64,000 nt of DNA from B10-G9 sp963712165 (GCA_963712165.1 CAVQGY010000001.1:565676-629675), one strand, 5' to 3'; positions 38,612 to 47,828 are shown, counted from the stretch's first letter. Made by a program: numbers and translations. Notes: generated by a model not told the origin, from the letters alone.

Positions 38612-39457
38612 TCAATCCCATGGTAACTCACGTTCCAAATAGTTAGCTAATTTAATATTATGTTCCTGGAAAATATCAGCCAGGTAATCCCTGTCTTCTT
38701 TTGATATCGGAGGTCTTTCTTCATTAAACATTTGCAGCCTGAATAATTGTTCTAGCTTAGATAATCGTTGACGTATTGAGGTAGGAAACCGCAAGAAGTA
38801 CGGTCTAAGAGCACGCTTCAGAATCAGCCAATTTTGATCTCCCCTTTTTTTCCATTTATTTGAAGTTGTAACCGTTACATTGAACTTTTGGTTAACATTG
38901 GGAACAAAAGATGGATCTATCCCAAGGTATTTGTAGCATGAGGACATTTGCTGCATTGGTTCTTTTTTTAGCTCCTCTGTAATCAATATATATATTTGCT
39001 TTCGATCAAAATATCTTAAGAATCCTGCCAAGAGATCATAATAAAAACCAGTACTCACATAAAGTTGGTTTCCTTTTGGGGTTCGAATAACATCAGAAAA
39101 AGTCCTGTCCGGCGCTTGTTGACCAATGCTCACAGAGAACCAATAATTTGAATAAGCCCGGTCAATTGGATTTCTGAGTAAAAACATAAGTTTAGCCTGA
39201 GGAATTAATTCTGCTAGACGTGCTGGCACAGCAGGATAATTCATATACGTTGTGGAAAATTCGCCGATAATTGTTTCTCTTGTCCAACCTTCAAAATTGG
39301 ACCTATACCAATTTTCACCTTTTTCAAAGTTTTTACTGAAATAGTGTGTTTCTTTGACAGGCGCCATGTAAATTTGGGGGTGTTGGCTTAGGTAATAATG
39401 TAACGAAGTTGTACCACTTTTCCCAGCACCACAACCTACCAGGTTGGGAAGTGTCAT
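38612..39457 (-). CDS. sulfotransferase (PAPS-dependent, Sulfotransfer_1-like)
   Basis: A 281-residue protein from ATG 39457, with GAGAGG upstream; an in-frame TTG at 39487 is less likely. The PAPS-binding loops are present: VGCGAGKSGTTSLHYYLSQH (5'-phosphosulfate loop, about 7-26) and KLMFLLRNPIDRAYSNYW (3'-phosphate loop, about 87-104), together with VKETHYFS, the pattern of the heparan N-/O-sulfotransferase group. It would transfer sulfate from PAPS to a hydroxyl or amine of the glycan in the cytoplasm. It is 29 nt downstream of the acetyltransferase gene. It indicates that the polymer, or part of it, is sulfated. No PAPS synthesis genes are in the window. Confidence 0.84.
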   Translation of the reverse strand: MTLPNLVGCGAGKSGTTSLHYYLSQHPQIYMAPVKETHYFSKNFEKGENWYRSNFEGWTRETIIGEFSTTYMNYPAVPARLAELIPQAKLMFLLRNPIDRAYSNYWFSVSIGQQAPDRTFSDVIRTPKGNQLYVSTGFYYDLLAGFLRYFDRKQIYILITEELKKEPMQQMSSCYKYLGIDPSFVPNVNQKFNVTVTTSNKWKKRGDQNWLILKRALRPYFLRFPTSIRQRLSKLEQLFRLQMFNEERPPISKEDRDYLADIFQEHNIKLANYLERELPWD

Positions 39458-39503
39458 ATTTTCTACCTCTCTTTGATCAGTAACCAATCCTGCCTATTTT
39501 ACT

Positions 39504-40157
39504 TTATCTGCTGTTTTTCTCATCAATAACATTCAGGATCTGCTCTAAGGCCTGCTTGTCAAAATATATGGTATGCAACTCTTCAAACTCACTAATAAAC
39601 TTTCGATCAATATCCAGCGTGCTGCCAATGATCTTGCCAGGACTTCCGACTACAACAGAATAATCAGGCACATCTTTTGTAACCAGCGTACCTGTACCAA
39701 TCAGACAACCATTTCCGATTTTAATTCCAGGTAAAACTACAGATTTTGCACCAATAAATGTGTATGATCCAATCTTTACTGAACCTCGTGTGTACCCTAT
39801 CCTTTCTTCATTATCAATATGAACAAATTCCTTTCCTAGTAATCGAATAGCGTTTTCACTTCCATGAGTAAATATTCCTACCCAAGCACCAATTTGTGTT
39901 CCTTCGCCAATCATCAAACCCTCAGTAGCGTCTAAAATCGAATAATGCCAAACCCAGACATGATCACCCATAGTTAATGCCTTCCGGTTCATTATTGTTG
40001 CCGTGCTGCTGATCCTGGTATATTTTAGGAATCTGTTAGATCCATTGTCGAAATATCCATATACCATAAAGGGTTTATGAAATGTAGCAAATACATTTCC
40101 AACAACAGACATGATCCGTCCCAAAGGGGAACGATATAGAATCTCTAATATACCCAT
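39504..40157 (-). CDS. hexapeptide-repeat acyltransferase (WbbJ/LbH type)
   Basis: 217 residues. The start is set at ATG 40157, with GGAG 6 nt upstream; a longer frame to 40187 would overlap the promoter. The left-handed beta-helix shows as hexapeptide repeats: IGEGTQIGAWVGIFTHGS, VKIGSYTFIGAKSVVLPGIK, IGNGCLIGTGTLVTKDVP, then YSVVVGSPGKIIG, typical of sugar O-acetyltransferases using acetyl-CoA. It forms a small operon with the sulfotransferase downstream and probably decorates the glycan or a precursor. Confidence 0.84.
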   Translation of the reverse strand: MGILEILYRSPLGRIMSVVGNVFATFHKPFMVYGYFDNGSNRFLKYTRISSTATIMNRKALTMGDHVWVWHYSILDATEGLMIGEGTQIGAWVGIFTHGSENAIRLLGKEFVHIDNEERIGYTRGSVKIGSYTFIGAKSVVLPGIKIGNGCLIGTGTLVTKDVPDYSVVVGSPGKIIGSTLDIDRKFISEFEELHTIYFDKQALEQILNVIDEKNSR

Positions 40158-40176
40158 TTTTTCTCCATAGCTTTTA

Positions 40177-40204
40177 TATTTATTCAATCTAAAAGCAAAG
40201 TCAA
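40177..40204 (-). promoter_or_regulatory. candidate sigma-70-type promoter of the acyltransferase-sulfotransferase operon
   Basis: The minus strand has TTGACT (40199-40204), a 16-nt spacer and TAAATA (40177-40182), 19 nt before the ATG at 40157. It supports the shorter start of the acyltransferase. Confidence 0.45.
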
Positions 40205-40720
40205 TTATCTAAATTACACGCATCAATTTCCAAAAATAGTCAGGTTCCTAGAATGGGAATACTACCTTAGTTGATAAAATGAATTGTAATTGATTTTACT
40301 CTTCAATGGATACTTCCTGCTGGACTAGGACTGACTTGGTGACTGGGAGACAAGGAGACGGAGGGAGCGCAGCGGAGCTGCGCGACGAGTTAAACCTTCG
40401 GTGCGGATCGGTTAGTTGCTTGGCAACTGATCGAGGACCGGGAGAGCCTTCGGCTCCGACCGATTGAATGGAAGACGGGAAACATCATTTCCTTTAACCA
40501 TTGCATTATCCAATGTAGGGGCGACCCGACGGGTCGCCCGGCACCTTCATTCACGGTCTTCCGGTCCTTCGGACCGAGATTGCCACGCCCCAAAAGCAGG
40601 GGCTCGCAATGACACGAAAGGGTGATTCGGTCCTCTCTCATCGGTCGTGAAGTTAAACGTTAAACGTTCAACCTTCAACTTTTCCAAGATTCTCAGGAAG
40701 CACGAAATAGAATAAAAGCT
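40205..40720. other. intergenic region packed with dispersed repeats
   Basis: No gene is supported. In order it holds GACTTGGTGACTGGGAGAC-type words (about 40330-40360), a GGAGAGCCTTCGGCTCCGACCG hairpin word (about 40451-40471) that recurs near 63879, the mini-hairpin at 40519-40539, a partial REP-like element (GATTGCC...CTCGCAATGACA, about 40580-40614) and a solo AACGTTCAAC-type repeat (about 40645-40680). It separates the PglC/DegT genes from the acyltransferase operon. Confidence 0.6.
40519..40539. repeat. dispersed mini-hairpin, copy 2
   Basis: Same 9-bp arms as the copy at 2237-2257 (GGGCGACCC and complement) around the loop GAC, preceded by TGTAG. Confidence 0.72.
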
Positions 40721-41329
40721 TCAGGATTTCAATACCGTAGTCACCGCCCCATAAAGGATCTTGATATCCAGAAGCAGGGACTTATTCTCCACATATTCCA
40801 GGTCCAGGGCAAGTTTTGCCGGCAGAACTTCAGTGAGGTATACCCGTTCCAGCTCTTCAGCCTCCACCTCAGCCAGGAAATCCTCTTCATGCCTGAATTT
40901 CACAGCTGCAGTGCTCGCGATCCCCGGGAGGACTGAAAGCACTTTTCTTTGCTCCCGTGTATAGTGTTCCACATATTTGGGATCTTCCGGCCTGGGGCCT
41001 ACCAGGCTCATCTCTCCCCGGATGACATTCAAAAGCTGGGGAATTTCATCTAATTTATAGTTCCTTAAAAACATCCCCACCCGGGTGATCCGAACGTCAC
41101 TTTTACTCGTTACCGCTGGGCCAACCCATTCAGGGTTGTTGACCATTGTCCTGAACTTTAGAATATCGAATTCCCTTCCACCCCTGCCGACTCTCCGCCC
41201 CCGGAACAGAACTGGACCGGGAGAATCCAATTTGATAACAACTGCTATCAAAAGAAGGAACGGCAAGGTGAACAGCAAAAAGAGAATGGATAATATCAGG
41301 TCAAATAGGCGCTTATTGATCTGGTTCAT
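40721..41329 (-). CDS. PglC-like initiating sugar-1-phosphate transferase
   Basis: A 202-residue monotopic transferase, the minimal form of the family, with one N-terminal re-entrant membrane helix (LFDLILSILFLLFTLPFLLL). Motifs: GPVLFRGRRVGRGGREFDIL (35-54), KFRTMV, LDEIPQLLNVIRGEMSLVGPRPE (with the catalytic Asp-Glu pair near 93). It transfers a sugar phosphate to undecaprenyl phosphate; relatives use di-N-acetylbacillosamine, galactose or 4-amino sugars. The preceding DegT aminotransferase gene overlaps by 4 nt, so a 4-amino-4,6-dideoxy sugar is the likely substrate. This is the second initiating enzyme in the locus. A stub of a relative lies at 37681. Confidence 0.87.
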   Translation of the reverse strand: MNQINKRLFDLILSILFLLFTLPFLLLIAVVIKLDSPGPVLFRGRRVGRGGREFDILKFRTMVNNPEWVGPAVTSKSDVRITRVGMFLRNYKLDEIPQLLNVIRGEMSLVGPRPEDPKYVEHYTREQRKVLSVLPGIASTAAVKFRHEEDFLAEVEAEELERVYLTEVLPAKLALDLEYVENKSLLLDIKILYGAVTTVLKS

Positions 41330-42483
41330 AAGCGATAGGCTTCGATCACATCCCGCACAGCCTCGATCACGTCCGCCAGGTCTTTTTCGGTGAGGCGGAG
41401 GTTGATCGGCAGGGAGATCAGCCTATGATATTCAGTATAGGCGACTGGATAATCCTCGGGGGAGTAACCATATTTATCCCGGTAATAAGGCTGCAGATGG
41501 AGGGGGATGAAGTGAACACTGGATCCAATATTCCTGTTCCTCAATTCCTGGATGAACTGGGATCGATCGATCTTCAATCGATCCAGGTTGAGACGTATGG
41601 CATACAGATGCCAGGCAGAACTGACATTAGGATCTTCCACAGGAACTGTGATCTCTTCCAGTTCAGTAAAAGCCTCATCATATGTCTCAGCGATCTTTCT
41701 GCGGACTTCTTGGAAAGAATCGATTTTTGCCAGTTGGTGAATGCCAATAGCTGCCTGAATATCCGTCATATTACATTTATAGCCCGGCCGGATCACCTCA
41801 TAATACCAGGAACCTTCTTCCGCGTATCGGGTCCAGGAATCCCTGCTCATGCCGTGCAGGCTCCATAAGCGAGCCTCATCAATGAGTTCTGTTGACCCGG
41901 TTAACATCCCACCTTCCCCGGTGGTAATATTCTTGGTGGCATAAAAACTGAAAGCGGTCAGGTCTCCCAAGGTGCCGATCTTTTTTCCTTTATAGGTTGC
42001 GGTGAATGCGTGGGCGGCATCCTCCAGCACGGCCAGCTTGTGAGCTTTGGCAAGGTCCAGAATGGGGTCCATATCACAGGGATGTCCGTAGATATGCACC
42101 GGGAGGATGGCCCGGGTTTTGGGTGTGATCTGTTCTTCGATCTGGATGGGATCGATCGTCAGCGTGTCCCGGGAGACGTCTGCAAAAACCGGTTTCGCCC
42201 CCAAGTGCTCAATGACATGAGCAGTGGAGCAGAAGGTCATGGGAGTGGTGATGACTTCATCCCCCTCTCCCACACCCAAAGCCGCCAATCCCACCAGCAT
42301 GGCGTCCGTCGCGGATGCTGTAGCTAATGCATCCTGGCTTCCTATGTATTTTAAGAACTCGTTTTCAAATATCTTTACTTTCGGCCCTGTTGTGATCCAA
42401 TCAGATTTCAGGGTATTCACAACCTCGGAGATCTCTTCTTCTCCGATCAGGGGTGGTGAAAACGGCAAATAGGTGCTTCGCAT
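41326..42483 (-). CDS. DegT/DnrJ/EryC1 family sugar aminotransferase
   Basis: A 385-residue PLP enzyme. Markers: PLIGEEEISEVVNTLKSDW, LEDAAHAFTATYKGKKIGTL, the PLP-lysine stretch FSFYATKNITTGEGG (near 183), YKCNMTDIQAAIGIHQL, and SSVHFIPLHLQPYY. It moves an amino group to a 4-keto sugar; with the 4,6-dehydratase at 8796 it could make UDP-4-amino-4,6-dideoxy-GlcNAc for the PglC-like enzyme encoded directly after it. Intact. A second family member (WbpE-like) is at 56988-58093. Confidence 0.86.
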   Translation of the reverse strand: MRSTYLPFSPPLIGEEEISEVVNTLKSDWITTGPKVKIFENEFLKYIGSQDALATASATDAMLVGLAALGVGEGDEVITTPMTFCSTAHVIEHLGAKPVFADVSRDTLTIDPIQIEEQITPKTRAILPVHIYGHPCDMDPILDLAKAHKLAVLEDAAHAFTATYKGKKIGTLGDLTAFSFYATKNITTGEGGMLTGSTELIDEARLWSLHGMSRDSWTRYAEEGSWYYEVIRPGYKCNMTDIQAAIGIHQLAKIDSFQEVRRKIAETYDEAFTELEEITVPVEDPNVSSAWHLYAIRLNLDRLKIDRSQFIQELRNRNIGSSVHFIPLHLQPYYRDKYGYSPEDYPVAYTEYHRLISLPINLRLTEKDLADVIEAVRDVIEAYRL

Positions 42484-42578
42484 ACAATCTCCAGGGACCC
42501 TTAAGAAACACTGCTCAATTCAGGTCTATATAATACTTATTCAGATCACGTCCTTCCGGGGTGGTGAAGGACCTTTCC

Positions 42579-42584
42579 ATTATA
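42579..42584 (-). promoter_or_regulatory. possible -10 box upstream of the DegT-PglC pair
   Basis: The minus strand has TATAAT 96 nt before the DegT ATG, followed by a small inverted repeat (GTCCTT ... AAGGAC). No -35 is clear. This gap (42484-42761) holds no gene. Confidence 0.28.
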
Positions 42585-42761
42585 AACCTCAAGCGCTGTT
42601 AAAACAGGTTGGTGGCTTGATTATTAAACTTGTCAGTCCTCAATTCTACTTCAAGGGCACCAATCAGCAAAGCCTACTTTAGAAACCCGCTAGGTAGGCC
42701 TCAACCACGCCCGGGATGAGCTTTCTTTCCATTTTTACACAAGGTATTCCGTAGATATCAC

Positions 42762-43998
42762 CTACTTCTGATCCTCTGCAACGCTTTCAAGGAGGACCGC
42801 CTCGATCAGTTTAACACAATGATCGCGGCTGAAGTTTACCCTAAGATAATCCCTTCCCCGCTGCCCCATCTTGTCCAATTCAGCTGGATGAGAAGCAGCC
42901 CACTTTATCGCCTCAGCAAGGGCCTGGGGGTCATCCGGCGGCACCTGCAGCCCAAACTTCCCTTCCCTGACCATCCTGTCCACCTCATTGCCTGCAGCCG
43001 TGATCGCCAGGACAGGCCGGCCAGAAGCCATCTGCTTGAAGATCTTGGACGGCACAGAGGCATAAGCTGCCTGCGTGCTCAGGGTCACCAGGCTGATATC
43101 GGCAGCCCGCAGCACATCCGGATAATTCTCCAGAGGCTGGAAGGGTAGAAATTGCACCTTCTCCAAGTTCTTCTCCTGGGCCATTTTCACCAGATCTGGT
43201 TTACGAACCCCATCACCCACGATCAGAAAATGAAAGGGTTCTTCCCGGAGGATTTCAGCAGCTTTGATGACCGGCTCCAGGTTGGAATTATGGGTCAAGC
43301 CGCCGGAGTAGATCAAGGTGAACTCCTCACCCAGCCCATGTTCTTTCCGAAATTGATTCAGACTTGAGCCCAGGCTGGATGAAATCCGGATCAGCCCAAT
43401 TGGGAACCACATCGATCTTGGCCTCAGGCACACCTTTCTGAAGCAGGTTTTCCTTGAATCCCTCTGAGATGACCACGATCCGGTCTGCCTGGCGGTAATT
43501 CCAGCGTTCCAGCCCTTCCAGGATCTGAATCAAAATAGGGTTTTTGAGAGCGCCCATCTGCACGGCGGCATAAGGATGGATGTCCTGGATGTTGAGGACA
43601 ACCTTGGCATCCATTTTTTTCCCTAGAGCCACCGCTACCGGGCCCAGAGATAAGGGCTGGAGCGTAGTGTATATGACATCCACTTTGGGAACCCTTAACA
43701 ATCCCAAGAGTAATGAGGAAATCGTGAAAGATAAAAAAGAGAGAACCCGCTGCCAGAACCGCCTGGTTTTCGGCGGGAAGATCCACGATCGGTAGATTTC
43801 GATCCCCTTCTCCACCTCCCGCTGGAAGATCTTTCCCCGATAGTCCTCAAAGACTTCACTCCCAGGATGGTTGGGGAAGGCCGTCAGAACTTTCAACTCA
43901 TGGCCCCTGCCAGCCAAATCCTGGACCAGCTCATCGATCCAGATGGCTGGACCGACGCTTTCGGGAGGGTAGTATTGTGTAAAGAGAAGGATTTTCAT
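42762..43998 (-). CDS. GT4 glycosyltransferase, WbuB-like, one frameshift near 43370
   Basis: From ATG 43998: MKILLFTQYYPPESVGPAIW, TAFPNHPGSEVFEDYRGK, VVLNIQDIHPYAAVQMGAL, DRIVVISEGFKENLLQKGV, VVPNWADPDFIQPG. After a one-base change the protein goes on with NQFRKEHGLGEEFTLIYSGG, FLPFQPLENYPDVLRAADI and SKIFKQMASGRPVLAI. The repaired protein has about 412 residues. It is a relative of the intact gene at 12594-13805. Motifs of both Rossmann domains are present, so a sequence error is likely. Confidence 0.82.
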
Positions 43999-44046
43999 AA
44001 AGATTTACGCCTGTAACATCAGGATTATTCTTGTATAAGCATAATT

Positions 44047-44121
44047 GACTTGGAGACCAGGAGACTTGGGGACTTGGCGATAAATTCTCCCTGTCTCCGA
44101 GTCACCCAGTCACCAAGTCTT
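44047..44121. repeat. imperfect inverted repeat between two GT genes
   Basis: GACTTGGAGACCAGGAGACTT on the left is mirrored by an AGACTTGGTGACTGGGTGACT reading on the other strand on the right. The same words occur near 40330 and 63810. It lies right after the stop of the upstream GT gene and could act as a processing or stop signal. Confidence 0.5.
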
Positions 44122-45294
44122 TCACCTCAGCCCATTATATAGTTCCAGTAGTATTACGCTTTCCATCTCCCAATTCAATTCTACTTCAAAAGCCCTGGCA
44201 GCATTCTCTCCCAATTGCACTCGCAGCTGTTGGTCCTCAACCAATCGATTGACCGCAGCCGCTATCTCCTGGGGGTCTTCGGGATTTACAACCAGGCCAA
44301 GATCATATTTCTCCACCAGCGCCCGGTATTCCGGAAAATCCGAGACGATCACCGGGATCCCCGCCGCGACATATTCCAGGAATTTTCGGGCCAGAGAGTA
44401 GATGGTGTTCTTGTCACTGGGCTGAAGCGGCGAGATGCCGATATCAGCCAGAGCCAGATAGCCCAGCAGCTCATTAAAAGGGATCTGATCGATGATCCTG
44501 ATCCGGTCACTTTGCCCGGTACCTTCAACCTCCGCGATAAAGTCCTCCGCCGCCCCCCCGATGATGAGGAATAAGGTCTTACTGTCGTCCAGAAAGGCCA
44601 GCGAATCCAGCAGCACCCGCGGTCCATATTGCTCTCTCAAGCTGCCTATATGCAGCACGATGATCCGGTTTTGAAACCGTGTTTTCAGGGCTTCATCAGT
44701 TTTGAGAAGGTAAAAATCCTTCTTTCTGACACAATTACGCAGGATGGTGTGCTTTCCATGATAGCCATATAGCTCAACCAGGGATTGATTGACAAAGATC
44801 AATCCATCCGAGAATAAGGCCAGAAAATTAAACAGGAAACGGGAAAATCCTTCGGCGATAGGTCCGATCACCCCACCAGACAACACATCTGTTACCCGGG
44901 CGGGATAGTACTCATGCACATCAAATACTACCCGGCTTTTACTGAATATCGCCAGGAGAATCCCGACTGCCCAGGAGTCGACTTCGTTGCAGTGATAGAC
45001 ATCCGCTCTCTGCTTCCCCCCCAATGAAAATAACTCTGCACAGATCCTGAATCTCGACAGGATGGTCTTGATGATCCCGGCAAAGCTCCTCCCTTCCTGG
45101 AAATGCCCCTGGGGTTGGTTCATCAATGACAGAAAAGCAATCTGAAGGGATTCATCATACTGGCTGATCTCACCGTCCGCAATCGATGGAGCGATGAGGG
45201 TAATTTCATGCCCTGCTTCTGCTAACGACTCTGCAATTCGCCTCACGCGTGTATCGCTGATACGATGAACTGAATTTAGGATGGATATTTTCAT
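44122..45294 (-). CDS. GT4-like glycosyltransferase, paralog of 25785-26945
   Basis: A 390-residue enzyme. SILNSVHRISDTRVRRIAES at the N-terminus, VYHCNEVDSWAVGILLAIFS and VVFDVHEYYPARVTDV (about 100-130), then the C-domain with VLHIGSLREQYGPRVLLDSL and YSLARKFLEYVAAGIPVIVS. The HCNE-DSW and FDVHE-YP motifs are shared with the GT at 25785. Intact. Specificity unknown. Confidence 0.82.
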   Translation of the reverse strand: MKISILNSVHRISDTRVRRIAESLAEAGHEITLIAPSIADGEISQYDESLQIAFLSLMNQPQGHFQEGRSFAGIIKTILSRFRICAELFSLGGKQRADVYHCNEVDSWAVGILLAIFSKSRVVFDVHEYYPARVTDVLSGGVIGPIAEGFSRFLFNFLALFSDGLIFVNQSLVELYGYHGKHTILRNCVRKKDFYLLKTDEALKTRFQNRIIVLHIGSLREQYGPRVLLDSLAFLDDSKTLFLIIGGAAEDFIAEVEGTGQSDRIRIIDQIPFNELLGYLALADIGISPLQPSDKNTIYSLARKFLEYVAAGIPVIVSDFPEYRALVEKYDLGLVVNPEDPQEIAAAVNRLVEDQQLRVQLGENAARAFEVELNWEMESVILLELYNGLR

Positions 45295-45412
45295 AAAGTC
45301 TTTCTATTAAATTGTGTCAGCACCTTCTGTCAACATCAGATATATTTACTTAATCATTCCGGAGGCACATGTTATTGGGATCCTGCGAAGAGGTGTTAGT
45401 TCAATCATACCT

Positions 45413-46870
45413 TTATTCCTTCACAAACCCAGTCCGTTCTTCAATTATAGTAGGTCCAGCAAGACTCTTTGCGATCTTCATCAGGATGAAGAGAAGGAGT
45501 ATGGGAAGGATGTGAGTCAACATTCGATTTGCGGAATCTCCCCACCCCAAACGATAAGGAACTCGAAAATAGGATATTGCCAGCAATAAAGAAAAGAATG
45601 TTAGAAAGCCATATAAGAATAATTGCTCACCTGGTATTTTCGGTGCTGCTAATACCATCAAAACCAAGAGAGGAATCACCACCCAGGTGAATTTCCACTG
45701 TCCAGCATAGAGCATGTTTTTGATTGTATTCCAGAAACTCAATTCCATATGGTCAGGTTTTTGATGAAATTGAAAAACCAACACAACAAACAGAAATACT
45801 GCCATGAGCTTTGGCAAATGAGGAATCAAGAAGTGTTTTAGCATCTTAATATTTGAAAGAATTACGAGTATACAGAAAGAGGTTAGTGATCCGATAATGA
45901 CCACTGTTCTTTCCGGATTCAGGATATATGTACCATCACCCATTCTCCATAAAAGGTAGAGATACCAAAGAATTAGGATAAGTAAAAACGGGACAATTGT
46001 TCTCAGATGAAAGTGATATGAAAATTGATCAGCGCTAAGCACTAAAGCCAGCAATATCAACGCAAATAATGGCGCCTCAGTTCTAGATAGGCTAAATCCT
46101 AATAATGCCAGCATCCCAAGCGCCATGAGGATTTTATTATCTTCGATTGATGCTAGCCACAATCCCGCCACTGCAAAAAAAAGATAGACTGCTGAAATCA
46201 GATTCGTATGAATATAAAATACCTGGAAAATGAGGAAAAAAGTACTGAACAGTATCATGGTCGAGAGACTTGCAAGCATCAAGGTAAGACGTTTATTAAA
46301 TAACCAAATACTGATGATACGATGACTGAGATAAAAGCTGATCAGGACAAACGAGAATGCAAAGATTGGTTGAACTGCGTATAAATAATCATAATCCAGG
46401 AACACACTTGCAGATTGCAATTGAGGTAAGAATACACCCCTTAAAGATAGTTCTTCAATAACTGCACTACTAAATTCCTCTAAAGCAATTCTCCTCCCTA
46501 TAATAATATAGATTATGGAATCAGTACTGGCTGCTGAAAAATTAAATTCATTTGCCAGGATCAGAACAACAAGGAAAATAGATGCGATAAGGAGGAGTTC
46601 CTTTAGTTCAGGTCTGGATAATTTCCAGGTTCGATTCCTGATGTGAAGGATCAATAATCCGAAAACCAAAACCAGAAAGTAGATAATCATACTAACTAAG
46701 TTATAGGGAAGCGCAGTTGATAATAAGATAGCTCCTCCCATTACCCAGGCCACTGCTCCCCAGAGAAAACCAGTAATACCAATTAATATAATTGGTAATT
46801 TATCTTTGAAAAGAAGACCAAAGAACACCCCAAACAAATAAAGGCAAAAGAGGAAGAAAATTTGCTCCAT
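45413..46870 (-). CDS. unrecognised polytopic membrane protein, module copy 1 (GT-C- or Wzy-like)
   Basis: 485 residues with about 14 hydrophobic segments. It is one of three paralogs (others at 47829-49254 and 53790-55244). Shared motifs: AS(T/P)DS after the fourth helix, then GRR, RG(V/G)FLPxLQSASVFL, YIHTNLI(S/C)AVYLF, and near the C-terminus YFR(V/I)PYxxGWGDSANRM. A conserved Asp in an early loop and many helices recall GT-C glycosyltransferases; a Wzy-type polymerase is an alternative. The ATG overlaps the stop of the partner gene (TGATG), so the two are translationally coupled. Intact. Confidence 0.65.
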   Translation of the reverse strand: MEQIFFLFCLYLFGVFFGLLFKDKLPIILIGITGFLWGAVAWVMGGAILLSTALPYNLVSMIIYFLVLVFGLLILHIRNRTWKLSRPELKELLLIASIFLVVLILANEFNFSAASTDSIIYIIIGRRIALEEFSSAVIEELSLRGVFLPQLQSASVFLDYDYLYAVQPIFAFSFVLISFYLSHRIISIWLFNKRLTLMLASLSTMILFSTFFLIFQVFYIHTNLISAVYLFFAVAGLWLASIEDNKILMALGMLALLGFSLSRTEAPLFALILLALVLSADQFSYHFHLRTIVPFLLILILWYLYLLWRMGDGTYILNPERTVVIIGSLTSFCILVILSNIKMLKHFLIPHLPKLMAVFLFVVLVFQFHQKPDHMELSFWNTIKNMLYAGQWKFTWVVIPLLVLMVLAAPKIPGEQLFLYGFLTFFSLLLAISYFRVPYRLGWGDSANRMLTHILPILLLFILMKIAKSLAGPTIIEERTGFVKE

Positions 46871-47463
46871 CAGTGGTTCCCCGCCAGGTCTGGGATTAGA
46901 TCTTTCGGAACAAAATAGAATCGGTTTCCATGACTGAGGAGCAATAGGGGAGAAGTTGGATCCCCTTCTTCTGTTATTAAGTAATAATAATTCCCATCCT
47001 CACTTTGAATTTCCACATATTCCAGGCTCAAGAATTGATTTATCTCGCTATCTATTATTTCAGCATCATACTCTATCTGCTGCACCTCATCCAAACGTCC
47101 TTGACTGAGAAGAAGTTCTAAGTCAAGGTCATGCGAATTAACCAGGCTAATGGGAATCAATAAAGTTCTCCCGTTATAATAAATTTCAATAAATGAATAG
47201 GTCCATTCAGGCCAAAATGCTCCCTCATAATTATCCCGAAGGTCAATCAGTGCATTAGAAGGCAGTAATGCTAATCTCTTCTCTGTGTCATTGAGAGACG
47301 GAAATGAATGCAAATTAGTTATGATAAGAGCTGATGCGATTAACGGAAACATCACATATCCAAATCGATTCGAATACTTACTCATCAGTTTCTTCTGAAG
47401 AGCATACACAATACTCAAAATGACCAGGTAGAACATAGTTATTCTAATTAATATTGCTCCCAT
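46870..47463 (-). CDS. partner protein of the membrane module, copy 1 (unknown family)
   Basis: 197 residues from ATG 47463, where GAGG lies 5-6 nt upstream; a longer frame to 47502 lacks a ribosome site. Two N-terminal hydrophobic segments (about 7-23 and 37-55) are followed by a soluble domain of about 130 residues. Conserved with the other two partners: LPSNALIDLRD, WTYSFIEIYYNGRTLLIP, SQGRLDEVQQIEYD, FLSLEYVEI, DGNYYYLITEE, GNRFYFVPKDLIPDL. The domain probably faces outside. It always directly precedes, and overlaps, the polytopic gene, so the two products likely form a complex. No known family recognised. Confidence 0.62.
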   Translation of the reverse strand: MGAILIRITMFYLVILSIVYALQKKLMSKYSNRFGYVMFPLIASALIITNLHSFPSLNDTEKRLALLPSNALIDLRDNYEGAFWPEWTYSFIEIYYNGRTLLIPISLVNSHDLDLELLLSQGRLDEVQQIEYDAEIIDSEINQFLSLEYVEIQSEDGNYYYLITEEGDPTSPLLLLSHGNRFYFVPKDLIPDLAGNH

Positions 47464-47828
47464 CAATTCCTCAACAATATTCCTTGAAAAGGATATCCAC
47501 ACAGCATTCCAGATCGCTTGATTGCAAAAGCCTCCTGAGGTGGGATTATTGATCCTGTTTAAGGACTGATAATAATATTGCTTAACTTGCTACGTTTACT
47601 ACACACCATTCGTACATGGTTCATATCCCAGGTTTATCAGATCACTGTTTATAAAATCGCCCAGGGTTTGTTTTTCTTAAGAAGTCAGTGTTTCCCTTCC
47701 TTGACCGATCCGTGATGTCGTTATTTTACTACCCACAAGTTTATGATGCGATTGTATGTCCACATCTCACAAGAAGATTATGCTTTGAATAATCAACAGG
47801 AATTCCTTCAGCCGCAATGCCCCAATTC
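47464..47828. other. gap between module copies 1 and 2, nothing recognised
   Basis: 365 bases without a supported gene. No clear promoter, terminator or repeat. It may contain the promoter for module copy 1, but I see no convincing boxes. Confidence 0.4.

Noticed and set aside
41425..41868. Plus-strand open frame of 147 codons
   Set aside because: It is opposite the well-supported DegT aminotransferase and has no recognisable content.
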